Assembly: GCA_023433405.1 (NCBI GenBank)
Contig: JAEZCT010000044.1
Coordinates: 91,689-155,688 of the forward strand
DNA from: Bacillota bacterium
GTDB lineage: Bacteria > Bacillota > Clostridia > Oscillospirales > Ruminococcaceae
Direction of reading: 5' to 3'
Length of the DNA stretch: 64,000 nucleotides
Below the pieces are notes generated by a model. That model made no database searches, was not told the DNA's origin, and was given only the letters and a program-made list of their open reading frames with translations. Shown piece by piece: positions 1-9,087 of the stretch. Within the stretch, counting starts at the first letter, position 1; each line of letters starts with the position of its first letter. Position numbers and translations under genes: made by a program.

Positions 1-741
1 TAGCTGCCTGATGGCATCCTGCAAGGAGGCGATATCCCCGGTCATATCCCCGGTATCCGGCAGGTCTATGCTCATGGAAAACGGCACCGCGCTAATCTGA
101 ATCCCGCTCATCGAAAAATCGTCGGCGGTAAAGGAGATTACATAATGTGCGTTTTCCTTGGGCAGCTTTACAAAGTTTATCACCTTATTTTTTCCAGCCG
201 CCGCAATGGTTGCGTCGGGGGCGGTTATGCCCGCGCATTTCTCCGTATCCAGGGTGACGGCGGTCTGCACCGTATAGTTCTGGTCAAAGTGAGCATTCGC
301 GTCGGATGCCGCCATAAGGTCAATGGCGATTTGCACCTTTCCCGATTTTCCTGCTAAATCCGCCGCGCCAATATCCTCGCCGTCCAGTGTGTAGGCAATC
401 TTTACATCCCACGGCAATTTTACCTCCTTAAGCGTCCCCTGATAATAGTATTTTCCCTTGGGGGCGTTAATTGCCACCGCATCCCCCTTTATGGCAAGAG
501 GCGCTGTTGTGGTTAGGTTTAGCACCTCGGTGTAGCTGCCGTAATCGGTAAACGAGCTTTCCTGCTCCAGTTCAAAGCTGTTAACCACAAAGGCGCTTTG
601 TACGGTTCCGTCTGCCAAAAGCTTTGCGTATACGACCTCATCCTTATTCTGCGCCTCGGGTTCCTGCGCAAAAGCCGGCAGGGTGAAAAGCATGACGGCG
701 GTAAGCACCAGCGCGCAATACTTTATAGCGGTTTGTTTCAT
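1..741 (-). CDS. Secreted accessory protein of MMPL exporter (partial, C-terminus off window)
   Basis: The first 247 residues are visible; the gene runs off the left edge. The N-terminus has a short charged region and a hydrophobic stretch ending LPAFAQ, a typical cleavable signal peptide, so the protein is probably exported or surface-exposed. The rest is beta-rich with no motif I can assign firmly; proteins of this kind are often found downstream of MMPL exporters in Clostridia. The ATG overlaps the stop of the exporter gene (ATGA, 4 bp), which implies translational coupling and a shared job. Function unknown; the link to the exporter is inferred from position. Confidence 0.6.
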   Translation of the reverse strand, partial: MKQTAIKYCALVLTAVMLFTLPAFAQEPEAQNKDEVVYAKLLADGTVQSAFVVNSFELEQESSFTDYGSYTEVLNLTTTAPLAIKGDAVAINAPKGKYYYQGTLKEVKLPWDVKIAYTLDGEDIGAADLAGKSGKVQIAIDLMAASDANAHFDQNYTVQTAVTLDTEKCAGITAPDATIAAAGKNKVINFVKLPKENAHYVISFTADDFSMSGIQISAVPFSMSIDLPDTGDMTGDIASLQDAIRQL

Positions 742-2810
742 TGTGTAATCGTCTCCTTTTCCCTTTCTTTTTTTATGAGCGTGGTTTTGTGCACTACCCC
801 GTCTAACAGGGCAAACAGCCCCGGCAATACGGTCAGCACAAGAATCGCCGACAGTATCGCGCCCCGCCCAAGTATCGCGCCAAGCTGGCTGATGATACCG
901 TTTGAGGAGATAAAACCAAGCATCATACCCGCAATTGTTAAAATACTTGCGGGGGTAAGGATAGACGCGGCGGAACCGGCGACCGTATTCCACACGGCAC
1001 TGCGTTTATCCATCTTCTTGCGGTTAGCCATATATTGCGTCGCGAACAGGATGCCGTAATCCACCGTCGCGCCAAGCTGTACGGAGCTGATGATTTGATA
1101 CCCTATATAGTTGAGGGAATCCCCCATAAAATAGGGGGCGCTCAGGTTTATCCAGGTTGCGCCCTGTATAACAAGCAGTAAAATCAACGGAATGGATAGT
1201 GAACGAAAGGTGATGAGCAGTACAAGACCAATAGAAATTACCACCGTAACATTAACCACCTTGTTGTCGTTTACTATTGTATCCATCAGGTCATAGTTGA
1301 CCACGCTCTGCCCGACCAGCTGGTATTCTCCCGGATAATACTCCCGGGCGGTGGCGCGCACCGCGTTGACAACCGCAAAGGCCTCATCCCCCTCATCGGG
1401 GGTGCTCACATACAAAATCAGACGGCTGTAACCGCCGCTGCGAAACTGCGAGAGCTGCTCCTTTGGCAGAATCTCTTTCGGAATCTCCGCCCCTACATAG
1501 TTTGCATACGATATTACATTGGTGACATGCGCTATCTCGTCAAGCGCCTTGCCGAGCTGCTTCTCTTTCACAATATCCCCTTCTGGTACCAGCAGCACCA
1601 TCTGCACCGATTTTCCGAAGATGGACTCGATCCTTTCGGTATCCATTTTCTCGCGGGAGCCTTCGCTGGCCATGCCGGAGGAACCGTATATAAACAGGTT
1701 GTTCCTTTGCCCAAGATACCCCGGAATGATAAGAATAACCACAAGAATGGCAAAGGGGATGCACACACGGCCCACAACCTTGCCAAAGCCGATAAACTTA
1801 GGAAGCAGCGGCCGGTGATGGGTGCGGTCCATCAGCTTTGTCGTAAACATTGCCATGACAGGCAGCAGCACCACTACGCTGATAAAGCTGAACAAAATAC
1901 CCTTGGCAAGCACAATGCCCATATCCGCGCCGATGCGGAAGCGCATGAGTACAAGCACGGCAAACCCAATGACGGTGGTCGCGGCGCTTGCCGCAATGGA
2001 GGAGAACGACTCCGCCATCGCCTTGGACATGGCGTCCTGAATATCATGCCCCTGCTGGCGGTAGCGGGCAAAGCTGTGTAGCAAAAACACCGCGTAATCC
2101 ATGGAAACCGCCAGCTGTAAAATACCGCTGGAGGCGTTTGTAACAAAGGAAACCTTTCCAAGAAAAATGTTAGTGCCCATATTTAACAGCACCGCCACGC
2201 CGATGGCCAGCAAAAACAGCACCGGCTCGAACCACGAGCTGGTGGAGAGAAGCAAAATAAGCAACACCAGCGGCACAACAAACAGGATGATTTTGGGGAT
2301 CTCGTCGGCGGTGGCTCCCTGGGAGGCGGCCTGATTTACCGCGTCCCCCGAAAGCACCCCCCGGTCACCAACCAACACCCGCAGAGAGGCGATGTTGTCG
2401 GCGATATGGTCCTCCTCCATCGTCACCGAGAACAGCGCGCCGCCGTCCCTATACCAGCCCTCCACCATTTCGGCATCCTGCATTTGCAGGGGGGTATATA
2501 CATCCAGCACGTCGTCAAGCCATAACACGCTCATGACTCCCGGCTGCTTAGTGAGCGTCTCTTTAAAATCCATCGCTTCCGGGATGCTAACCCGCTCAAT
2601 GTACACCGACAGGTTGGGAATTGTCTGGTCAAAACGCTCCTCCATCATATTAAGCGCAACCGTAGAGGGAGCGTCGGCGGGCAGGTAGTCGGAAAGCTTG
2701 TAGTTAATTCCGACCATTGTGGAGGCAATGGCCGACACCCCTGTAAGCACAGCAAAAAGCACAATGATTGCTATTTTTTGTTTTAATATAAACCTAGATA
2801 TTCTTTCCAA
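738..2810 (-). CDS. MMPL/RND-family exporter
   Basis: About 690 residues with the MMPL layout: an N-terminal membrane helix, a large extracytoplasmic loop, a block of five or six helices, a second extracytoplasmic loop and a second helix block. Two homologous halves are visible (LQLAVSMDYAVFLLHSF and VQLGATVDYGILFATQYM, each with the Asp-Tyr pair). Such proteins export lipids or drugs using the proton gradient; the substrate is unknown. I choose the TTG at 2810, which has GAGG 9 nt upstream. An upstream in-frame ATG at 2909 would lie ahead of the -10 box at 2880-2885, so it cannot be on the same mRNA. Divergent from a TetR gene, the likely local regulator. Confidence 0.85.
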   Translation of the reverse strand: MERISRFILKQKIAIIVLFAVLTGVSAIASTMVGINYKLSDYLPADAPSTVALNMMEERFDQTIPNLSVYIERVSIPEAMDFKETLTKQPGVMSVLWLDDVLDVYTPLQMQDAEMVEGWYRDGGALFSVTMEEDHIADNIASLRVLVGDRGVLSGDAVNQAASQGATADEIPKIILFVVPLVLLILLLSTSSWFEPVLFLLAIGVAVLLNMGTNIFLGKVSFVTNASSGILQLAVSMDYAVFLLHSFARYRQQGHDIQDAMSKAMAESFSSIAASAATTVIGFAVLVLMRFRIGADMGIVLAKGILFSFISVVVLLPVMAMFTTKLMDRTHHRPLLPKFIGFGKVVGRVCIPFAILVVILIIPGYLGQRNNLFIYGSSGMASEGSREKMDTERIESIFGKSVQMVLLVPEGDIVKEKQLGKALDEIAHVTNVISYANYVGAEIPKEILPKEQLSQFRSGGYSRLILYVSTPDEGDEAFAVVNAVRATAREYYPGEYQLVGQSVVNYDLMDTIVNDNKVVNVTVVISIGLVLLITFRSLSIPLILLLVIQGATWINLSAPYFMGDSLNYIGYQIISSVQLGATVDYGILFATQYMANRKKMDKRSAVWNTVAGSAASILTPASILTIAGMMLGFISSNGIISQLGAILGRGAILSAILVLTVLPGLFALLDGVVHKTTLIKKEREKETITQ

Positions 2811-2858
2811 GTGCCAGTACCTCGCCCTAATAGATTTATTGATACAATAAAGCCGCGG

Positions 2859-2887
2859 TTGACATTTCAACGCGTTTCTATTATATT
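2859..2887 (+). promoter_or_regulatory. Promoter of the TetR gene
   Basis: TTGACA (2859-2864), a 17-bp spacer, TATATT (2882-2887). It reads toward the TetR gene at 2981. Confidence 0.7.
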
Positions 2888-2909
2888 GAACAGGATAGAT
2901 GTAATACAA
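2880..2909 (-). promoter_or_regulatory. Promoter of the MMPL exporter operon
   Basis: On the minus strand TTGTAT, an 18-bp spacer and a perfect TATAAT (2880-2885). The -10 boxes of this and the divergent TetR promoter overlap, so one bound repressor could shut both. Confidence 0.6.
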
Positions 2910-2980
2910 TAGTCAATTAAACCTCTAACGTCTATTACTCAACACTTATCTATTATTTGTGCAGAAAAGGGGCAAAGTTC

Positions 2981-3559
2981 ATGGAAAATTCAAAAAGCGA
3001 AAGCGTAGACCGCAGAACGCGAAAAACCATTTCCCTGATCAAAAAGACCTTTACGCACCTGCTTTTGGAAAAGGATATCAAGGATATTTCCATCAGCGAA
3101 CTGACGGAGCTTGCCGACATCAACCGCGGCACGTTCTATTTGCATTACAAGGATATCTTCGACCTGTTTGAGCAGATAGAAAAAGACGTCTGGGATGACT
3201 TCATTGGCATTATTGAAGCTAACAAGAACAAATCCCAGCAGTCCCTCAGCCTGATTTTGCTGGAGCTGTTTCGCTATATCGCAGCAAACCCGGATATCTT
3301 TTTCGTAATCTTTAACACCCGCGAAACCACCTTTTTAAACCGCTTGATTGAAATCGTCCGCCCGAAAAGCCCGGCGGAGTGGGAAAACCTGCTGAGCACT
3401 GAAAAAGAGGAGTATTATGACTACTACTATCATTTTATCTCCTTTGGCTGTGTTGCGCTCGTGAACAAATGGGTGGATAACGGCATGAAGGAAACCCCCG
3501 AATATATGGCGGAGCTTGCAAAGCAGATTGTGGCAAACTGCAAGTACTCCATGCAGTAG
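2981..3559 (+). CDS. TetR/AcrR-family transcriptional regulator
   Basis: 192 residues. The N-terminal helix-turn-helix is clear (ISISELTELADINRGTFYLHY, roughly residues 32-52), preceded by RTRKTISLIKKTF. The C-terminal half is helical and matches the ligand and dimer domain of clostridial TetR proteins of the TetR_C_8 kind. The ATG at 2981 has AAGGGG 8 nt upstream; the TTG at 2957 has no ribosome site. It is divergent from the MMPL exporter and most likely represses it and itself in response to an exported compound, which is the usual arrangement for TetR-exporter pairs. Confidence 0.88.
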   Translation: MENSKSESVDRRTRKTISLIKKTFTHLLLEKDIKDISISELTELADINRGTFYLHYKDIFDLFEQIEKDVWDDFIGIIEANKNKSQQSLSLILLELFRYIAANPDIFFVIFNTRETTFLNRLIEIVRPKSPAEWENLLSTEKEEYYDYYYHFISFGCVALVNKWVDNGMKETPEYMAELAKQIVANCKYSMQ

Positions 3560-3639
3560 CGGCTGCTTAAAGAGGCGTTTGGCATATATATAATATATTC
3601 ATACGATGATACCGGATGCAGGAAAGGATTAATTTCTCC

Positions 3640-5856
3640 ATGGACCTTCTTACGGCTAAATTGACCGAGCTTAACCGGCTCTCGGTGCGTACCGACTCCT
3701 CTGTGCAGGGCGTGTCTCTTGCCGAGCTGAGTGTTACGGCGGGCGGTCTGACTGCTCAGGTGGCAGGGGTGGCATCCCATGGCGACACCCTGGGGTTTGA
3801 CCTGTTCTTAGCAAAAGAGCTTGAACTGGGAGAACCCGTGCGGATTACACTGGGCGAATCGTCTGTTTTTTCTAGCATAGATTATCATCTATATAATACC
3901 CAGGCGTTTGAATCCAAGTACTTTTACGGCGGCACACTGGGCGCGGCTTATTCCCCCAAGAGTACGCTGTTTCAACTTTGGGCGCCCGCAGCAAGCGCCG
4001 TCACCCTGCTTCTTTTTTCTCGCGCGGAGGCAAAGCCCTACAAGCTAACGGCACTTTCCCGCGGGGCGCGGGGTGTGTTCGCCGCAACGGTGGACGGGGA
4101 TCTTGACGGCGTGCTGTACGCCTACGACGTTACCAGCGGCGGCGTAGCCAACCGCTGTGTGGATCCCTATGCGCGCGCATCCATTGAAAACGGGCGGATG
4201 GGCGTGGTTGTAAACCCTCGCCGAACCAATCCCCCCCGCTGGGAGCGGGATTCCCATATCCTGCCCCAAAACCCCACCGACGCGGTGCTGTATGAGATTC
4301 ATGTGCGGGATTTTACGATTTCTTCCGATTCCGGCGTGACCCACAAGGGCAAGTTTCTGGGCTTTGCAGAGGACAAAACCGTCAGCCCGCAAGGGGAGAA
4401 AACAGGGCTTGCTCATCTAAAGGAGCTGGGTATTACCCATGTGCATCTCATGCCGGTGATGGATTACGCCACAGTGGATGAAACCGGAATTACCCAGCAG
4501 GGCTATAACTGGGGGTACGACCCCTTTAGCTACTTCGTGCCGGACGGCTCCTACTGCACCGACCCCTCGGACGGGGCTTTACGCATCCGCGAATGCAAGG
4601 CGCTGGTACAGGCCCTGCACCAGGCGGGCATTGGCGTAGTGCTGGATGTGGTGTACAACCACACCTATTTTACCGACACCTCTCCCCTAAACCTTGTTAT
4701 GCCCGACTACTACTACCGCAAAAGCGCCGGGTGCTTCTCCAACGGCTCGGGCTGTGGCAACGAGCTTGCCAGCGAACGGGGAATGGTGCGCAGGCTGATG
4801 ATTGACTCGCTGCTATACTGGGTCAACGAATATCATGTGGACGGCTTTCGCTTTGACCTGATGGGGCTGCATGATATCGCCACCATGAACTATATTCGCC
4901 ATAAGCTCGATGAGATTGACGGCCGAATCCTCATCTACGGGGAGGGCTGGCAGGGGGGGCCCTCCTCCCTGCCCAGCGAAAAGGCAGCCATCAAGCAAAA
5001 CTCGGAAAAGCTCAGTGACCGCATTGCGCTTTTTAACGACGATATGCGCGACGCCATTAAGGGCAATGCCTTTGATGCCTGCGCGCCCGGCTATCTGGGC
5101 GGTGCGCTGGATAGCCGTGTCTACGCGGGCTTTACCGAGCTGATAAAGGCGGGCGTGGCTGGTGCCTCACCCCATCCCCATGTTATGTATTCAAGCGGCA
5201 CCTCGCCCTTTGCAAAGCGTCCGACCCAAACCATCACATACAATTCCGCACATGATAACTACACGCTGTTTGATAAGCTTGCCCTCGCAAACCCCGCGCT
5301 TGATGAGGACACCCTGATCCGCCTTAATAAGCTGGCTGCGGTGCTGGTGCTCACCGCCCAGGGCATACCGTTTCTGCACGGCGGCGAGGAGCTGCTGCGC
5401 CAAAAAATACGGGAGGACGGCACCTTTGAGCACAACAGCTATAACTCCCCCGACAGCGTAAACCGCATAGAATGGCGGCGCAAGCACGAACACCGGGGGG
5501 TATTTGATTACTACCGGGGTCTGATAGCCTTCCGTAACGCCCACAAGGCGCTGCGTATGACTACGGCTGAGGATACCGCAAGCTTTTTGCGCTTTTTATA
5601 CACGCAGCCCGAAAACCGTCTTTGCTACCGGCTGGCGGCAGCCGAGGCGGGGGATATTGCGCAGCGCATTGTGGTTATCATTAACCCCACCCGCCAGCCC
5701 TTTGACTGCCGGTTTGTGTCCGAAAACGAAAGCGATGCCTCGGGCTATTGTGTGTACGCCGACGCGGAGCGCGCGGGCAGCGCGCCGCTTTACCCGGTAG
5801 AAACCGAAACTGTGACGGTGCCTCCCCTTTCCGCCATGATACTGGTTAAGGATTAG
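3640..5856 (+). CDS. pulA: Type I pullulanase (GH13_14)
   Basis: 738 residues, typical for an intracellular type I pullulanase, which cleaves alpha-1,6 branches in pullulan, glycogen and limit dextrins. An N-terminal region and CBM48 domain (about 85-185) precede the (beta/alpha)8 GH13 domain. The signature YNWGYDP is present, followed by region I DVVYNH, region II GFRFDLMG (nucleophile D406), region III IYGEGW (acid/base E435) and region IV HDN (D539). No signal peptide is seen, so it acts on internal or imported glucans. The ATG at 3640 has AGGAAAGG about 12 nt upstream; the in-frame ATG at 3616 has no ribosome site. It stands alone with its own terminator. Confidence 0.95.
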   Translation: MDLLTAKLTELNRLSVRTDSSVQGVSLAELSVTAGGLTAQVAGVASHGDTLGFDLFLAKELELGEPVRITLGESSVFSSIDYHLYNTQAFESKYFYGGTLGAAYSPKSTLFQLWAPAASAVTLLLFSRAEAKPYKLTALSRGARGVFAATVDGDLDGVLYAYDVTSGGVANRCVDPYARASIENGRMGVVVNPRRTNPPRWERDSHILPQNPTDAVLYEIHVRDFTISSDSGVTHKGKFLGFAEDKTVSPQGEKTGLAHLKELGITHVHLMPVMDYATVDETGITQQGYNWGYDPFSYFVPDGSYCTDPSDGALRIRECKALVQALHQAGIGVVLDVVYNHTYFTDTSPLNLVMPDYYYRKSAGCFSNGSGCGNELASERGMVRRLMIDSLLYWVNEYHVDGFRFDLMGLHDIATMNYIRHKLDEIDGRILIYGEGWQGGPSSLPSEKAAIKQNSEKLSDRIALFNDDMRDAIKGNAFDACAPGYLGGALDSRVYAGFTELIKAGVAGASPHPHVMYSSGTSPFAKRPTQTITYNSAHDNYTLFDKLALANPALDEDTLIRLNKLAAVLVLTAQGIPFLHGGEELLRQKIREDGTFEHNSYNSPDSVNRIEWRRKHEHRGVFDYYRGLIAFRNAHKALRMTTAEDTASFLRFLYTQPENRLCYRLAAAEAGDIAQRIVVIINPTRQPFDCRFVSENESDASGYCVYADAERAGSAPLYPVETETVTVPPLSAMILVKD

Positions 5857-5938
5857 GAGCGTCATTGGGGTCTGTTGTATTATCCAATTAACAATTAATA
5901 CTCAAGGTATGCTCTTGCCCGTCCCGCTAAGAAAACAA

Positions 5939-5975
5939 AAGCCCATATTCTTTTGCAAGAATATGGGCTTCTTTT
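5939..5975. terminator. Bidirectional terminator between pulA and the GH10 gene
   Basis: Perfect 13-bp stem (5939-5951 with 5958-5970), 6-nt loop, T-rich on the plus side and A-rich on the other, between two convergent genes. Confidence 0.88.
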
Positions 5976-6934
5976 TAAAAATTCATTATCGCCTCGTAAC
6001 AAGCCTTGGGCTGATGGTTGTCGTCAAATAAAAGCGGCCAGTTTTTTCGGCGCGGCACCGGAAAATTGCTCAGCCAGGTGGCATCGTCGGCTACTCCCCA
6101 GGTGGTCACGCTTTCCACAATCTCGCGGTATTGGCGGAAGATTGCAAAAACATCCCCATAAAACGCGGCCTGCTTTGCCAACAGCTCCTTGCTCGGTGCC
6201 GCCAGACTGCTTTTGTCCTCAAACTCAAACAGTGAAACGTCCAGCTCTGTAATATGGAGCTTGACACCCAAGCCCGCATACATCTCAAACGCCCGCTTAA
6301 TTTCATCGAGAGAGGACACCACATACCAATGCGCCTGCAAGCCGATGCAGTCCACCGGAACCCCTTTTTCACGCAGCTCGCGCACAAGGCGGGCAATCTT
6401 CACGCTTTTGACGGGGTCGCACTCATTATAATCGTTATAGCACAGTGTCACTTTGGGCATGGCGCTTTTCGCGTACCGAAAAGCAAGCTCCACAAAATCC
6501 TCACCGATTAGAGAAAGCCAGGGAGAGGGGCGAAAAAACTCCGATCCCTTGTCGTCAATCACCTCATTTGCCACATCACAGGCATAAACCGCGTCGCCGT
6601 ACCGCTCGGCCATCCGCTGCACATGAGCTTGAAAGGTTCGCAAAAGCTTCTCCCTATCGGTTTCCATAAAAATAGCGTTGGGGGACTGGTTGTGCCACAA
6701 CAGCGTGTGCATCCGCATTGCAAGCTGATTTTCTTTGGCAAACGCAGTAATGATATCCGCGTCGGTAAAATCGTATCTAACGCCATCCTCGGTAATCTCA
6801 CCGTACTTCATGGCATTTTCACAGGTGATGCTGTTAAACTGCTGTAAAATAAGCTCCCGGTGGGTTTTAATTGTGCGGGGATTTACAGCAGTGCCGATTA
6901 AAAAATAGTCCTTGTACTTCTCTTTTAGTGTCAT
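5975..6934 (-). CDS. GH10 endo-beta-1,4-xylanase, intracellular type
   Basis: 319 residues, a complete GH10 barrel without carbohydrate-binding modules. The acid/base Glu lies in VANEV (E124) and the nucleophile in HITELDV (E230); MRMHTLLWHNQ and TWGVADDATWL are conserved GH10 segments. No signal peptide is present, so it probably acts in the cytoplasm on imported xylo-oligosaccharides, like other short cytoplasmic GH10 enzymes. It starts 4 bp after the upstream permease gene stop, so it is the last gene of the transporter operon (binding protein, permease, permease, xylanase). That context supports xylo-oligosaccharide use. Confidence 0.93.
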   Translation of the reverse strand: MTLKEKYKDYFLIGTAVNPRTIKTHRELILQQFNSITCENAMKYGEITEDGVRYDFTDADIITAFAKENQLAMRMHTLLWHNQSPNAIFMETDREKLLRTFQAHVQRMAERYGDAVYACDVANEVIDDKGSEFFRPSPWLSLIGEDFVELAFRYAKSAMPKVTLCYNDYNECDPVKSVKIARLVRELREKGVPVDCIGLQAHWYVVSSLDEIKRAFEMYAGLGVKLHITELDVSLFEFEDKSSLAAPSKELLAKQAAFYGDVFAIFRQYREIVESVTTWGVADDATWLSNFPVPRRKNWPLLFDDNHQPKACYEAIMNF

Positions 6935-6938
6935 TTTC

Positions 6939-7838
6939 CTATCCTTTCACACCGCCAATCGTCAAGCCCGCGACAAAGTGCTTTTGCAAAAACGGGTAAA
7001 CCAAGAGAATTGGCATAGCGGTTACAATGGTTACTGCGGCTCGAATAGACATAGGGGTGGTAGATGCAATGGAGGCGGAACTGCTGATGGATACGCCGCC
7101 TTGTGACGTCTGCCCCGCATTGAGCGCCGCGTTTAATAGCTTCATCAGCTCATACTGGAGGGTGGAGAGGTTTTGCTTAGAGGAGTTATAGAGGAAGGTG
7201 GTAAACCAATCGTTCCAGGAGCCTACCGCTACAAACAGGGCAATGGTAGCGAGAACGGGCTTGCACAAGGGGAAAATAATTTGCCAGAATACACGAAAAT
7301 CTCCCGCGCCGTCAATTTTAGCCGACTCCACAAGGCTTTCGGGCAGCGATTGCATATAGGTTCTCACCACAATGATATTAAAGGCGCTGATCATTGCGGG
7401 TACGATATACACCGCATAGGTATTGTTTAAGCTAAGGTTGCGTATCAGCATGTAGTTTGGAATAAGCCCCGCGTTAAAATACATGGTAACGACAAAAACA
7501 ATCGTCATCGTTTTACGCAGAATAAAGTTTTTGCGCGTCAGCACATAGGCCACCATGGAGGTGGTTATTAGGTTAATTAGTACTGTCAGAACAGTTTTTG
7601 TCACGCTGTTGACAAAGGCTATGTAAATGGCCTCGGTATTAAAGACTACCCGGTAATTTTGCAAACTGAATTTGCGCGGCAGCAGGTATATGCCTCCCTT
7701 AACAGTATCATACCCGTCGTTAAACGAAATTGCAATGGTGTTAAGGAAGGGATAAAGGCAGATAACCATAAGCAAAATCAAAAGCGTGGAGTTTATGGTG
7801 TGAAAAACGATGCTTTCAAGACTGTGTTGTTTTCTCAT
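6939..7838 (-). CDS. Sugar ABC transporter permease, LplC type
   Basis: 299 residues with six predicted membrane helices and the permease EAA-like loop (ESAKIDGAGDFRVFWQIIFPL), in which the coupling helix contacts the ATPase. It belongs to the CUT1 carbohydrate family, LplC branch, which pairs with LplB and a large LplA lipoprotein. No ATPase gene is present here; these systems commonly borrow a shared MsmX-type ATPase. Ribosome site AGGAGGGG before the ATG. It follows the LplB-type permease by 10 bp and probably imports xylan-derived oligosaccharides, judging by the adjacent xylanase. Confidence 0.92.
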   Translation of the reverse strand: MRKQHSLESIVFHTINSTLLILLMVICLYPFLNTIAISFNDGYDTVKGGIYLLPRKFSLQNYRVVFNTEAIYIAFVNSVTKTVLTVLINLITTSMVAYVLTRKNFILRKTMTIVFVVTMYFNAGLIPNYMLIRNLSLNNTYAVYIVPAMISAFNIIVVRTYMQSLPESLVESAKIDGAGDFRVFWQIIFPLCKPVLATIALFVAVGSWNDWFTTFLYNSSKQNLSTLQYELMKLLNAALNAGQTSQGGVSISSSASIASTTPMSIRAAVTIVTAMPILLVYPFLQKHFVAGLTIGGVKG

Positions 7839-7848
7839 GTTTCCCCTC

Positions 7849-8823
7849 CTAAACTAGCTTATCTTCGCCCAGACGGCCGGAGATGTAGTTGGCTGCGCTG
7901 AGCAATACGATGCTGACAAAGGTTTTAAAGATACCCGCCGCAGTAGCGAGCGAGAAGTTCGCGAGCTGAATACCGTACTTTAAGACAAAAATATCAATGG
8001 TTTCGGAATACTCCACTACCAGCCCGTTGCCAAGGAAGTACTGAATCTCAAACCCCGCCTCTAAAATATTGCCGATACTCATAATTAAAAGAATAATTAT
8101 GGTAGGCTTAATACCCGGCAGGGTGATATACCACATCTTTTGGTATCGGTTCGCGCCATCCATATCGGCGGCCTCGTAAAGCGACGGGTCAATTGCCGTC
8201 ATGGCGGCCAGATAGATAATGCTGTTCCAGCCCACCCCTTTCCAAAGGTGTGAGCCCGCAACAATCCCCCAGAAGTATTCCGGCGTGCCTAAAAACAAAA
8301 CGGGTTTATCGATTACGCGCAAGAACATCAGCGTTTCATTAATGATTCCATTTTCCGTGGAAAGGGCGTTGGAAACCAGCCCTGCTACGATAACCCAGGA
8401 CAAAAAGTGAGGAAGATAGGATACGTTTTGAACAATGCGCTTAAAAAAGATAAAACGCCGTATCTCATTAAGCATAAGCGCAAGCGCAATGGCGCAAAAA
8501 TAGCCCAGCACCAGGTTAATTACACTCATGGCAAGAGTGTTGCGAATGTCTCTTACAAAATTCTCGTTTTGGAACAAGAATATAAAGTGCTTTAAGCCAA
8601 CCCATTTCTGTTCCCAGAAATCTCTGCCCGGCTTAAAGTCCTGAAACGCCATAGACCATCCCGTAATTGGAAAATAGGAAAAAACAATCTTGTAAAGCAT
8701 TAGCGGTACGCTCATTAAAAGCAGCTCTCGCTGCTCAATAACTCTTGCGAGCATACTTTTTCTTCGTGGGGCGTAAACGTTCCCCGAAAGGCCTTTTCTT
8801 CGTTCGGCAACAGCGTTCCCCAT
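7849..8823 (-). CDS. Sugar ABC transporter permease, LplB type
   Basis: 324 residues with a charged N-terminal tail and six predicted helices; the coupling loop reads EAADMDGANRYQKMWYITLPG. LplB-branch CUT1 permease and partner of the next gene. I start at the ATG at 8823, which has a GGGGG run 8 nt upstream; the in-frame codon at 8859 lacks a site. A 265-bp gap separates it from the binding-protein gene and holds two hairpins, consistent with less mRNA for the permeases than for the binding protein. Confidence 0.92.
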   Translation of the reverse strand: MGNAVAERRKGLSGNVYAPRRKSMLARVIEQRELLLMSVPLMLYKIVFSYFPITGWSMAFQDFKPGRDFWEQKWVGLKHFIFLFQNENFVRDIRNTLAMSVINLVLGYFCAIALALMLNEIRRFIFFKRIVQNVSYLPHFLSWVIVAGLVSNALSTENGIINETLMFLRVIDKPVLFLGTPEYFWGIVAGSHLWKGVGWNSIIYLAAMTAIDPSLYEAADMDGANRYQKMWYITLPGIKPTIIILLIMSIGNILEAGFEIQYFLGNGLVVEYSETIDIFVLKYGIQLANFSLATAAGIFKTFVSIVLLSAANYISGRLGEDKLV

Positions 8824-8950
8824 AGAATCAACCCCCTGTATTGGTGATAAATTATCCAAAAAAGAGCAGGGGGGACAACTTGCCTCATATACCCTGCTTC
8901 GCTGCCCTTTTCACCGGATAATTGTGATATTTCATGAATGTGGGAGGTGA

Positions 8951-8997
8951 AAAACGCCCAGCGCATCGTTAGCCGTCGCTTTCATGCGCGGCGTTTT
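8951..8997 (-). terminator. Intercistronic hairpin between binding protein and permease genes
   Basis: Inverted repeat of 8 + 6 bp (AAAACGCC/GGCGTTTT and GCGCAT/ATGCGC) followed on the minus strand by TTTTT. It could act as a partial terminator or mRNA end stabiliser. Confidence 0.5.
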
Positions 8998-9043
8998 ATC
9001 ATCGGCCCTGTAAAATTGGTTCATGGTTTTAGAATAGAGCAAA

Positions 9044-9072
9044 GAAGGGGACGGCTTGCGCCGACCCCTTCC
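9044..9072 (-). terminator. Hairpin after the LplA-type binding protein gene
   Basis: GAAGGGG-TCGGC pairs with GCCG-TCCCCTTC around a GCAA loop, directly after the stop codon, followed by a short T run. Likely limits readthrough into the permease genes. Confidence 0.6.
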
Positions 9073-9087
9073 AGCTGTGCGGGTAGG

